Assembly: GCA_035041965.1 (NCBI GenBank)
Contig: JAPYMA010000328.1
Location: forward strand, 310,001 to 374,000
Reading direction: 5' to 3'
From: Anisakis pegreffii
Taxonomy: Eukaryota; Nematoda; Chromadorea; Rhabditida; Anisakidae
DNA length: 64,000 nt
The notes under the pieces are model-generated. The model was not told where the DNA came from, searched no databases, and saw only the letters and a program-made list of their open reading frames with translations. Position 1 is the first letter of the stretch; every line of letters starts with the position of its first letter. Positions 38,569 to 50,020 of this stretch are shown one piece after another. The translations under genes and the position numbers were made by a program.

Positions 38569-40430
38569 ACAGACAAAACCAACAAATCCAAATCGCTCAC
38601 AAATAAGACGTTCCTTCCTTCCGTCTGAGGAAAATTACCCCTCAACAATGCTAATGTTCAAGTGGTGATTGCCTCTTGATCTCAAGCTTTAACGAGATCA
38701 AGAGATCAGAAAAAAACCTTTACTTTACAAGCTGCATTACCAGAGCCATCTCTACACCAACACTTATGCCGCACAAATTAACTACAGCGCATCGCCGATT
38801 TCCGTATGATTTTTACGCCCATTAGAATCTATCATTAATTGATCCTTCCCAATACATGCACGAAACTTATTATCAGTCTTCGCAATAAAACTGAATGAGA
38901 TATTTCTGGGTGCATTCATTACACCACTCTAGAACTGTATGATCGCAGGTATCAAATAAGAAAAACCTCCTTTATTCACATACCACAGATATCGAAGAAC
39001 AACAAACAATAAATTTCAATATTCTTGACTGCAACTGAAACAGACAGAAAACCACTGAAACGTATCAACAAAAATACAACGAATATACAGCAGCCACAAC
39101 CCATCCATTCTTCACAACACACCGAAAATTCAAAATTTAAAATACTGACGAATCGAATGATAAGAAATCAAAACTGCATATACACGGAATTCAAAACACT
39201 CACAATAAATAATGCAAAAATGCTCGTTTCAATCAATTTCATGCTATCCAACTGCTCGATTCCAACGAAGACATAAACATTCAGCAAGACATAAACATTC
39301 CACTATCATACAATAAGATTGATTACAATAACGTTAGAGAAAGTTGATCTCCTCTTGTGAAGTTGACACATAAAACAACCCAAACAATGGAATTCTAACG
39401 ACAATTTACTTCAGTGAATCCGTATCAAAGCTTAGTCTTCAATGAATCAATACTAGCTTCGAATAAATGAAACATTTCATGGAATGGAAAGAAGAAGCTG
39501 ATTAAGTGCACCAAACAGAGATGTCGATGAAATGAAAGGAACATTGTTTTACTGAAAGGAATATCCTCTAAGGAAATCCCCTTTTCTGAGTGAATGAATT
39601 CGAAATGAGTAAAAGTACATTCTCAACTACAACTGATATAAACGTCTGGAAAACGCACACTAGAAACACAATTTTCACCGTCGCTATTGGAAACCTGTGC
39701 ATAGGTAGGCAATCAAGGAGACGTCAACGACAGTCGTTGTTGAGAGATGGATAAAACAGCTGAAATCAATGGCAATCGAGCGGCTGCTTTCAAATGCAAC
39801 TGATACAACAACAATGAGAAATTGGCACGATTTCATACCCACTACAATTATCTGCTATTACACACGAATAAAATCACATACTTCGAAACTTCGGAAAAAT
39901 CAAAAAACTGCAATTTCTCCATATGAACAACAATAAAACAATATAATGCAATTAAATCATTAGTTTCTGATTTCTGCTACTTTACAGAACGCGAATTGGT
40001 CATCTCAAGAGACTGCATAAACGAAAATATCCTTACAAACCTTATCAAAATGATCGAGTTCTGATACAACCATCATTGAAGAATATATAATCATTTCATT
40101 AACTCACAAATAACCCACATTAAGCAGTTCCCTTCTGATCCATCCAACATGCATTATTACTTCAACAAAATGTTCAAAAATGAGTGCCGTGGACACTAAA
40201 AAATATGAAAAAACATGACTGCCTGGCTGAGTTATTCAGTTCATATATTCCGATCTGACGAGAATTTGCCAAGTGAAAGCTTGAAAGACAAATGCAAACA
40301 AATTCTTAAATAACATACGAAATCGAACTCTTCCTATCCTAACCAAGACCATAAAACAAACATCTTACAATTCCTTGCGATACCCATTACACTCAACCCT
40401 CTAAACGCTATCGCAAATCGTATGCTGCAC
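38569..40430. other. Intergenic AT-rich region
   Basis: No exon or repeat recognised on either strand. The plus strand is A-rich. Confidence 0.5.
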
Positions 40431-42942
40431 TTAAAGCTTTCGAAGAGGTCCTTCCGAAAGTGCCGTACGCAGCAAATCATCACCGACTATTTGGCACATT
40501 CGATTCATCGACGACTGCAAACGTCCTAAGCTCTTGCGTGCAATGTCGAACGCTCCCACGTGCAGGGAGTTCACGAAATCCCATAAATTCAAGAACTGAG
40601 TGGCGTTTAACGCCGACTCTTTCGGTGGCAATTCTTTGGGCGGTGACCTCACGGCGTTCATATTGTACACGTACATTCCCGGATATTCTTCGTCGTCCTC
40701 ACTACTCTCCGATTCATCGTCGTCCTCCTCCTCCTCATCATCATCATCACCTTCTTCATTATGTTTCTCGCCCTCTTCTTTAGTCTTCTCATCCAAATCA
40801 TACTTTCGTCCCAAACGTCGAAGAAGATGCGGTAATATAGATACGTGATTTTGATGTAATGCCTCTTGCATATCAAGTAAAGAGATCTCTTTAGGTTTTG
40901 AGCTGCCCTCTTCACTCTCACTATCTTCGTCTCCATCCTTATCAATACTTTCATCTTTCTGTTTCTGTTGTCGAAGTTCTTGCTGATTCTTACGATAAAG
41001 GTTGTAGACAATCTTCGGAAGAGCAAAAATAACGGGTAGTCGAGCCTGCGGCTTTGCGTTTTCGTCGATGGCAACGTACATGTTCAACAGCAGACGATGG
41101 CGAGGCGACAAATCTTTACGCTGCAATATACAGACTACAATTAATTTACACTTACTGTTAGCCAATGGCACCAAAATCGCTGTCTTTTTTGGAGGATATG
41201 AGCAGTCTTCATATACTGAGAATGATTCTCTTCAAAGATGAAAAGTTCTGCCTAAACTAAACGATTTGCTTGAAATAGTCTACCTGTTCTTCTTGCCGGC
41301 AGCCATTTTATCAGAAAACTAAACAAAGAGAGCACTCACCTGTAACTTCAAAACCAATAGAACGCAAGCGATTTCACAGTCTTTGAGCAACTCTTGGCCG
41401 AATCCAAACCTCAAAAGTGATCAATTAATGTAAATTTCCGCATAGGGAAACTAAATTTGATCATAAGTAAATTGATAAAAGCAATACTTCGAAACAAAGA
41501 CCAAGTGTAAAAGTATTAATGCGTACGTTTCCACCACATAACAACGAACTTGTTTCTGCATTAAAATGTGCTTTGAATTGGTTGCTGAATTCAGAATGTG
41601 AACTTAAAGTGATAAAAAAATGAGTATACTTTGGATCATCTGCAGTCTTCATATGCGCAGTCCACAGCTCATCGACAGTGGTCAACGCGTCTGAATACAA
41701 GCCCAACATTGTCTGACATTCGGCCAACTGTTTCAGCGCATGCAAATGACTTTGGTGTTCGATCTTAAGCAGTTCGGCACCTGAACCATGCTCATCAAAC
41801 CACTCTCAATAAACATTCGCATCAGTAAAGTTGAGCAATAGCTGTGGCCAATCTCGTGCCATGTGCCTAATGAAAACTTCAACGAAAGATAAGATGACCA
41901 ATTCAAGCAATCACATTCGAAACAATTCAACCCGAAAAGTTGAGACCAAAACTCAAAGTTGAGACCTACCTCGTACATGATACTGCAATGCGAGATCAGG
42001 TCTGTCAAAAGTGCGCAAAGCATTCGCCAGTTCAGTGGTATGAAGACCAGCCTCCCACTGTGAACCGTGATCGTAAATGAGTTGCACTGCGTGATTGTAA
42101 CAATCTTGCATATGATTCAGATTACCTGAACGCACTGCAACACAAAACACAATATGTATCTGCGAATAAATTCATTACACCACACCAAAATCATCTCGTG
42201 GACACAATTGATAATCATCTACCTACAACAACTTTACCTAAAAGCTTTTGTCCAAAATCTGAAGCTAATCTTGCAAATTAGAGTTAAAAGTGAAGAGATC
42301 AATGCGAAGTCACAAACCGAGTGTCTTATTGTGTGACTTCTCCTCATCTTGTTTGAACAAGCGAGCTGCTTTCAGCAGATGCCTATACTGCATTAACCAA
42401 TCGTCAGTTTCCTCATAGATTTTTGCCATTTGATAGTAACACATCGCAGCGTATTGATCACAGTCCTCATCTCTGAATTACAACGTGATTTTTTTTTTGC
42501 ATTCTGTTAACTCATTCCTCCTGTTTTGTCCGATAGGGCTCTAGCAAAGTTGTGTATTTTTGTCGCTCTTACTTCTGTTGCATTTCAACAAGTCAAGTGC
42601 TTTTAGGACTCAGTCAATTCCAAAGAGATGAAGACCACTCTCACCGAATCGTTTACTCAAACACAAAAACCATATATAGACCACTTTTATAACTGAAAAA
42701 AAAGATTTTCATAGTGCTTATCAGTACTCTGAAAAATCTTCAATCAGCAATTCCGTATGCAAACTGAACTGAATGCAACGAGTAAAATTCAATTGATCCG
42801 CGCAAACTTACTTAAATCGAAGCGCCAACTTATTGAAATCAGCTAAAGCTTGTGAATAGTTTGGTTTTTTCAAAAACTTTTTCTTCATCGAATCGAGAAT
42901 CGCTTTGTAGTCGAGCCATGGATCACGATACGGCTCGGACAT
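40431..42942 (-). CDS. F8A: HAP40/F8A huntingtin-associated protein homologue (6 exons, 453 aa)
   Basis: Exons in order: 42942-42812, 42472-42318, 42134-41970, 41780-41630, 41409-41340, 41120-40431; phases agree and the total is 1,362 nt. The N-terminus (YKAILDSMKKKFLKKPNYSQ), YAAMCYYQMAKIYEE, LLKAARLFKQDEE, ALQYHVRGAELLKIEHQ, LKQLAECQTMLGLYSDALTT and GQELLKDCEIACVLLVLKLQ follow the TPR-like helices of HAP40 in order. HAP40 clamps huntingtin and acts with it as a Rab5 effector on early endosomes. Human HAP40 is 371 residues. The extra length here is in the last exon: two acidic low-complexity inserts (one with GDDDDEEEEDDDESESSEDD) interrupt the C-terminal helical region. The family call is strong for exons 1-5 and less certain for the last exon. 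Confidence 0.85.
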
Positions 42943-44054
42943 TATGGCCGCCGTTGCCCTCTTCAAATTAAACACAACAATACACCAGCGAATTCCACTC
43001 CGGCTTCGAGATTTCACAAATACTCTCGCATTAATCCGCTATACAGAATTCGAAATCGGCAATACTCATTGGAAAAATCCAATCAACTGAAAATTTGAAT
43101 CACTGTTTCGGAAGGCACTGCTTCAACATGCGTTTCAAAACGATCTTGATTCGTCCCATGCTGGCTGAAATGATATTATGAGGTGTCTGTTCAATCGTGA
43201 CATTATCAGTCTTCTGCGAAGGACAGTACGACGTGACGCAGAAATAACATTATGAATGTTGTCATACAGTCGGGAACTGCAACGTCTGCATTCCCGGAGG
43301 CGCTCAGTTGATTGCACTTACTGTTCACTTATGAGGATCGGATTTCGTGAAGCAGCATTCCATGGTTCGCGTAACTATCAATTTGATACAATCATATTGT
43401 GATCCGATGAGAACGGAGAAGCTGCAATAGCAGCGTTCAATAATTTCTACTGTACAAAGGCATTCTTTATTCAAATCTATGCCGATAACAACCACAATAA
43501 TGTATGCACAAAAAGGACATCATGAGTTTATACAACGTGACACGGAGAACACAAATTGCATTAGTAGGTCAAATTGTGGTTTAGAACCCGTATTCAAAAA
43601 CAAAACAGAAATGTGAAAAGAGAAAATTCATCAGTACTACACTGGATATGATAGTAACAACGAACGTAATTGATACGTATCCCATTACTTCGTTCATGAG
43701 ATGAATACACGAAGGCTTATCAATGAATATCCAAACGTATAGATTTGAAATCAGATTACAAACAGTTCCAGTGTTTGAGAAATTTGTTTTGAAGAGTAAA
43801 ATTGCCAGTGGTTGAACTAAGTGAGAATTTCTCAACGGAATTCATCGCAAATATCGAACACTAAACTGCTGTGGACGAAATCAACTGAAAATTTTGCGAT
43901 TCAAAAACGAAAGCTACAACCTCACAGTAAAGTTGAACCAGCATAACTGAAATCTGCTGAGTGAGGAATTTGAAAAACGTGGCAACACTGGTATTGAGAG
44001 AATATTACAACAATATTCAACAATAAAGAAAAATGGACGATGAGCAAAACTTCA
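42943..44054. other. Intergenic region between HAP40 and MED22
   Basis: No supported exon. It contains the putative promoter or trans-splice region of the HAP40 gene; TTTAATTTGAAG on the minus strand, about 20 nt before that ATG, is a possible acceptor. Confidence 0.45.
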
Positions 44055-45298
44055 TCATTGCCTCAACGAGAAATGTTCATTGAGCTCTTTATCAATATCA
44101 TTTATCACGGAAGCCGTATCCAAACGTAAATTATCATACTTGCTCACATAATCTTTCATCTTCAAATCAGCTCTACCTTCAGCACTGAAAAGTAGTGGCA
44201 TTTTATTGGAGATCAACTTTTTAATTGAGAAATATCGGGCATTTGCCTACTTTCGACCAGATTTCGAAGAAAAATTCAGCATTTTTATAAGATCAAAATA
44301 TTCCGCAATACATAATCTGCAGGTACAAACACATAAAATTTACTCAACTGAACAATCAACAATCAAAAAACTTACCTTTCAATCGCAGAACTCAGGAAAT
44401 TGAAATCGTGAAGGATCAAGAACTCCTTCAGATCATGTGTCAGCTTCAGTAGTTCATCGGCTGCTCGAACCTGCAACGAACGTACTACAACTATAATAAT
44501 GTTTTAATTTTTCAGACTTCAGTTCGTAAGACATAAAATGATTATCTCCACTGCTTCAGCGTTTTATCAGTGACCAAATCTTGAATCAGAACCTAGCTTT
44601 GGTAACAAATACTCAATGGACCAATTACTGAGGCACTAGTGACCATGCATGAGATAAAATACGGAATGGAAACACACCATGAGTGCAGCACGTGCAGCCA
44701 TTTCATTTTTGAGCGTATAGTATTCTGTCATTCGTCCCACCGGATTTCTATGAGCTGCATCGTCCACATTGACCTATTGAACATATTGCACTATCAAATT
44801 ACTGCTTAAAAACCAAAAATACTGCAATCAGCAACGATTACATCTAGCCGTATAAGTCAAATTACTTAAGAACAAAACTACTCGAATCAACGACTTGAAA
44901 TTCCAGTCTTTGTTAACTGTTGGAAGCTTTCCTCATTTATGAGGCGCATGTTGGTAATAGGTAAAATAAACAGTATTGTGGTTTCGGTTGACAAAATATT
45001 ATATGCGCAATTAGAGGTATTTTTTCAAACGGAAATGGCATAAAATCAAAAGGTTGAACATCGCTGTTGTATGGGCAATATTTCGTCAACAAAAACAACA
45101 TTACTCTTTAGTGATTGCAAACGAAGAGAAAATCCAAAAAAAGGCAATTACCTTGGCCGATTGCAAAATGTTGATGAAGTTATCATTCAAAGACTTGATG
45201 TTATCTCGAAGCCGTCGTTTATACTCTTGAATAATCAGTGCTTTTGTAGCCATTGAACGACCACTTTTTTTTACTTTTGACATATTTGTGGACGTCAT
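44055..45298 (-). CDS. mdt-22: Mediator complex subunit 22 (4 exons, 155 aa)
   Basis: Exons in order: 45298-45152, 44773-44678, 44470-44376, 44184-44055; phases agree and the total is 468 nt. It has the MED22/Surf5 core: KALIIQEYKRRLRDNIKSLN, DNFINILQSAK, NPVGRMTEYYTLKNEMAARA, then RAADELLKLTHDLKEFLI, LHDFNFLSSAI and a C-terminal helix with LRLDTASVINDIDKELNEHF. MED22 is a small helical subunit of the Mediator head module, paired with MED11, that connects Mediator to RNA polymerase II. The length fits the family. It is the most upstream of the four minus-strand genes. Confidence 0.95.
44929..45055. repeat. MITE-like repeat, copy 2 (in MED22 intron 1)
   Basis: Shares with 6362-6470 the order GAGGCGCATG, TTGGTAATAGG, GTTGACAAA.TATTA and GCGCAATTAGAGGT. 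It is more diverged and lacks the clear inverted right arm. Confidence 0.55.
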
Positions 45299-46852
45299 TT
45301 CTAGATGATATCCAAAAATATCTCACCAATGGACACTCTGAAACAAACTGCATATCTCATACGAAGTACAAATTTTCAACTAAAATAACAAAAATCGCTG
45401 CACATAAAACTGAATGAAAAGTAATTCTTTTTTTCAGCAATATCGCGAAAAACAGAAAAAATCACATCGTTGCATTCATGACCGCAAATTTAAAATTTGA
45501 AAACTATTAGCCATCATCGACGATAGCATATCTTTGCTTATATCGGAGAGAACTTCAACACCCAAGTGACGGAATTTGCTCTACGACAATTTGCTCCGCG
45601 ACAAATGCCACTCGGACAATTTGCATCGCGACATTCTACGATAGCGCGTGCCTCATCATTGAGTAGTGCGATGGCATGCGCGAGCTTACTCGCGTGCGAC
45701 CCCCCCCCTCCCCCCACAAAGTAAAAAATTACATCGCATCTCTATTAGTTGTATTTCGCCTCGCCCTCTCTCTCATTTGTGTCGTACTACAATTTCATTT
45801 CGCAACTACTAATCTGCGTTATTTCTCGTGGTGAATGCATTAAGGTGAACATTATGACATGAGTTTTGGTTTCTGATTTTGGTGGATATAAAGAGGACCG
45901 TTTGATTTAAGGTTTGCCGTTCTCGCCTCATGTTATATGGGGTATATGGGGTACAGTGAACAGAAATCGATGTAAGTGCTGATTCCTTTGAGTTTTTTGA
46001 ATGTATTTATTCATCGCAATGAATACATTAACACACACATACACAATGTAAAATGTGCCCGAACACTCACGCGCTCTATATAATATCATTTCCTCACTTT
46101 TTTTCAGAAACTTTCTCACGAATTATTGAGGCGCTCGAGAAAATTTGCCTACACGGAAGCCACCAAGCTGTTTCTGTTGTGCTGTTGCTTTAGTTGCGTT
46201 CTGCTACTACTTTCCTCCTTTACAATCTTTGTAATTACCTACTTTATAATCTCATTTTTCACCTACGTATTATAAAACTTCACCTCTGTAATCAGTGGTT
46301 AGTATAGAATCTGTGGTTACACAATTCTTTTCGGCGTTTATTTTGTATTAACACTGTATTATATATCGAAACACAAAGCATTCATATAATACAAACAGAA
46401 AAGGGAGGAGATCCTCCAGATGAGATATACGAAAGTCAAGTTTCATCATCCGATTCGATAGCGCATGATATTTGTGTACATCTTATACATATACCGCTAA
46501 GTACAGATTTAAGGTTGTTTTCACATATCACTTTGGTGTCCCTTACGAATCGTCTCTCTCGCGCTTCTCTTTCGCGCTCCGTCGCGACAATTCTAATATT
46601 TTCACCAGCGCGAACATGGCAACTCGTGGTCGACCTCAAGGTAATCCTTTTCATCCCTCATTACCACGAGCAGCCTTTAACTAATTTGTTCTAAATTGCT
46701 TTGTCTCATATTTTTGATTGTGCAGCTATACATTCCATCAGTCAGCTGTCGTGTATCAACGATCATGGAAGGTTCACAAAGACTACCCCTCCTGCTTCTC
46801 ATTGACGTTTATAACTACGATCTCTTAAAGACGTGGTATTATCAGTACTTCG
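45299..46852. other. Region upstream of MED22 and left part of the transposase element
   Basis: Contains a degenerate 15-bp repeat (45564-45638) and a C-run at 45701-45715. A short ORF at 46616 begins MATRGRPQGNP, with an AT-hook-like RGRP, and ends at a plausible donor; it may be the transposase first exon. Otherwise no gene. Confidence 0.4.
45564..45638. repeat. Degenerate tandem repeat, 15-bp unit
   Basis: Successive units CTCTACGACAATTTG, CTCCGCGACAAATGC, CACTCGGACAATTTG and CATCGCGACATTCTA, preceded by a partial unit. Confidence 0.75.
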
Positions 46853-47509
46853 TTGAAGGAAACTATTCCGTTTTCAGCTCCGACATGCATCGTGCCACTG
46901 ACTTCAATCATGACAGCTGCGCAGATGCAGGACGAGCACTGGACTTATGCGACACTCGGGGCGACCATGCACGACAGCAAGGTCACATTGGAGTGGTTAG
47001 CTATGAGAGGTCTCCTCAAAAACTCCACTCTGTGCACAGTTTGTCAGATCCCATGTAACCTACAAGTGAGAACCGCTCGCACTGACGGGTACCAATGGGT
47101 CTGCAGAAATTGCGGGAAAACGGAATCAGTCAGGAATGGGTCGTTTTTCAGCAAAAGTCGTCTGCAGCTGCACCAGTTGGTGACGTACATTTATGGATGG
47201 TCCCTTGGCGACCCTTTGCAAAGGATTGTACGCGAGGCGGGCATATCAGCAGTCAGTGCTCACACTGGCGTCGATTGGGGTCAGTTTTGCAGGGATATCT
47301 GCGAAGAATGGGTGAGGTTGAACCCGCCACAACTTGGTGGCACTGACCCTGATGGTAATCCCATTATCGTCGAAATAGACGAATCGAAGTACTTCCGCAG
47401 GAAGTACCAAAGGGGCACGTGGCGAGAAGGTTTCATCCGGCGCAGTAATATCAGTGGCGATCCATTCACATCTTTCCTCGTAGCTGTACGTGGATCGTAC
47501 CCTGTATGA
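46853..47509 (+). pseudogene. Merlin / ISXO2-like (IS1595-type) transposase, truncated
   Basis: A single 218-codon frame. A zinc-ribbon-like part (CTVCQIPC ... WVCRNCGKTESVRNGSFF) is followed by a helical region (LQLHQLVTYIYGWSLGDPLQ, AGISAVSAHTGVDWGQFCRD) and the first catalytic block, VEIDESKYFRRKYQRG. That block is the hallmark of the ISXO2/Merlin DDE transposase fold. The frame stops about 35 residues later, so the second and third catalytic residues are absent or lie in a downstream frame not found. The start at 46853 is just the first ATG; the real start may be in an upstream exon at 46616. Terminal repeats could not be identified. Confidence 0.7.
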
Positions 47510-48560
47510 GTTCCGACCACGTAAAACACGTCTTTGGATATTCCGATTTGCCGTTTCAATTTCAGCTCAGCTCGTGTGCACATGTTCGTATGCACATTTA
47601 CCGTTCATCATTGAATGCTCTTGCATTTCTTATCATATATTGTTTACTTGTTCGATATCACTGATTGCTCATTTATCTCTTAAAATGTATAGTTCACTTA
47701 TTCCAAGCACATATATTTTCTCATCGCTTCAAAATTACTCTGTTTGCTGTGATAACTGTTGTACGGAAAGATGGAAACAAAAATGTGTATATGCTGTTCT
47801 CGGACAATGACATCGCATTGCAATTCATTACATGACTGTAGCAACAACGAAACATGCAAAGATTGGAATTAGCAAGATCATGAACTGGAGCAGTGAGGAC
47901 GCCTCTCCGTTATGTACTCATCACAGTGCTAACAATAAGCTAAAAAAACAGACAACAAAAACAGCGACGGGTAACCAGTTAAAACAAGAAAAAAGGAAAA
48001 GATGTTGATGAACTTTTTCTAACACATCCAATTCATTTTAACCCATCATCAAGCCTCCAACCCCGTTAAATGATTTTACTGACCTATTCTACAATCCCTG
48101 ATACACTGCACAATACTACTAACACATCCAATTCATTTTAACCCATCATCAAGCCTCCAACCCCGTTAAATGATTTTTCCGACCTATTCTACAATCACGC
48201 TACTGATTCCCTTGCAGTGCTGCAATTTACTACTAAATACACACACTGATGAAGGCATATTATGTATCACTGTGCAGCTCGTGAAATATTCTTAAGTTCG
48301 ATGAAGATCGCAAATTGGTTCCTGTGGAATCTCGCTCAATCATTAGTCTATGAATTTCGGGAATATTGAAAGTGATCGAAGGGTCAGCCAAATAAAAGTT
48401 TCAGTGTTCATATAAGACACGTCTTTGCGAAAGCATCAATCTGCCCGATGTCCCCCCCCTCTTATTAAATTCCAGGAGTCCACTGACAAAATCAATTCTA
48501 ATTTTAGTTACTGCAAAAGCCGCAATAATAACGGTACAGATATACAATTCACACATTCGC
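47510..48560. other. Non-coding, possible right flank of the transposon
   Basis: Contains the 100-bp direct repeat listed separately. No other gene feature is supported. Confidence 0.4.
48019..48197. repeat. Tandem direct repeat, 100-bp unit (about 1.8 copies)
   Basis: Copy 1 is 48019-48118. Copy 2 starts at 48119 and is nearly identical for about 78 bp (CATCATCAAGCCTCCAACCC in both). The few differences suggest a recent duplication. Confidence 0.9.
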
Positions 48561-48568
48561 ATGTGTGA

Positions 48569-48871
48569 ATTCAGGAATATTTGTTTGTGTGATGTCTTGT
48601 CGTGACGAAGCGCCTTCTCTTTTTGTTCCGAAAATCGAGTTGTTGGCCCGGCCAGTCGATTCGGTCTGGTCTAGGATATTCGACTCGCTGACAGGTTGCC
48701 CTCAGCTATTTAGTCACCTAAAGTTCGTTCCGTTTCGACTCTTGAGCAATGCGAGCGTGTGTTCACCACTTTTTGAGCGTAATATAAAACTCGTGCTATG
48801 CGATGCATTACAACCTCCTGAATCCACTGAGAGGTGTTCCTTCCTTTTGATGCGGTCACGCGGGGAACCCA
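48569..48871 (+). CDS. Orphan coding-like exon, unknown function
   Basis: An open frame of about 100 codons between an acceptor (GAATTCAG) and a good donor (CCCAG|GTAACA), with higher GC than its surroundings. It contains PSLFVPKIELLARPVDSVW, CPQLFSHLKFVPFRLLSNAS and ERCSFLLMRSRGEP. Six cysteines are spread through it. I recognise no domain and found no neighbouring exon that continues it. Confidence 0.35.
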
Positions 48872-50020
48872 GGTAACATAAGTAATCAATGAACTCAGTT
48901 AAGTAATTGAACATTATTGATCATGTTCATACTGGCTGCTGTTTTAGTGCGGTGCAATGACTTGAGGCCCAGACTTAGGCTTAGGCCTTTTTAGTTTTTG
49001 CACGGGATCTCAGGCCTTGCAAACACCAAAAAAGCCTAGGGTACTGAATAAAGAGATCCACGAAGCATTGCTATTGTTAGTGATAACAGAATGCAGAATC
49101 TGGACTTCTTTGTTGCGAAAATTTTACTAGCATATTTCCAATCTTATTGTTAGCATAAAAGCAAACCAAGAAATCGAACTAAAAGCGTCATTTAAGCAAA
49201 ATTGAGAAATAACCATATTTTATCGTAATGACCATGGCACTATAGCTTGAATGCTCTGCTCGTTTCATTTAAAATTTTTTTTAAACATTTAAAAGCAGAA
49301 GACGGGCTGTAATAATTTTTTGGCTACCTTTTAGTTGCTAGGTTTTATCTCGAACGAACATGAAAATTATTGATAACAGTTGGAGTCCTTAATGAACGCT
49401 ATCGTTCATTTTCCATCCGATATCTGAAGTGCCTTTCAATTGAACGCATTCTATCGTGACGTTGCTTTTCGGCAAAAACGATCACTTCACAGTACTTGTT
49501 ACCATGAACACTCATCGGTTCAGCACTAGTGTTTCATGTTTTCGTTTCACCCGGCTGGTTCCGTTGCAGTTCTGATATCTCAATACTGAATTTTAGACTT
49601 CTTAGGGAACCAATAAATTGTTTGGCTTCTTGAGAAGAGCGCTGAGCAAAGGTGCCCGCCCGTGTCGTTGGAATCTCGCTTATTTGCAGATCTGCTGAAA
49701 CTTTTAAGAGGTTTTACTTGAGCATTATTCTCTAGGAACACTCAAACATCTTCCCGTTGTTCAAAGTGCTGAATGTTCAAACTGAATGGATGAACAGTCT
49801 GGCCGATGAACAATCCTGAAATTCTCGTGGATTTATGCGAGCCGATTGTATCAAGCAGTCTAATATGGTAGGATGTTCGCTCACCTTGAACCGAAACTTG
49901 AATATCGCGTTGTGCGAGCTGACATTTCTGGACGAGGTATGAGAACAGTTTCGAACACAAAGAGAAGTCGATCAGGTTTCAGAGAGAGCAAAGCGTTCGT
50001 TCAGCTGTGAGCTTGGGCGG
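48872..50020. other. Non-coding region
   Basis: No exon recognised on either strand. Confidence 0.4.

Noticed and set aside
40600..40848. Plus-strand poly-serine ORF
   Set aside because: Shadow of the acidic Asp/Glu insert of the HAP40 homologue on the opposite strand.
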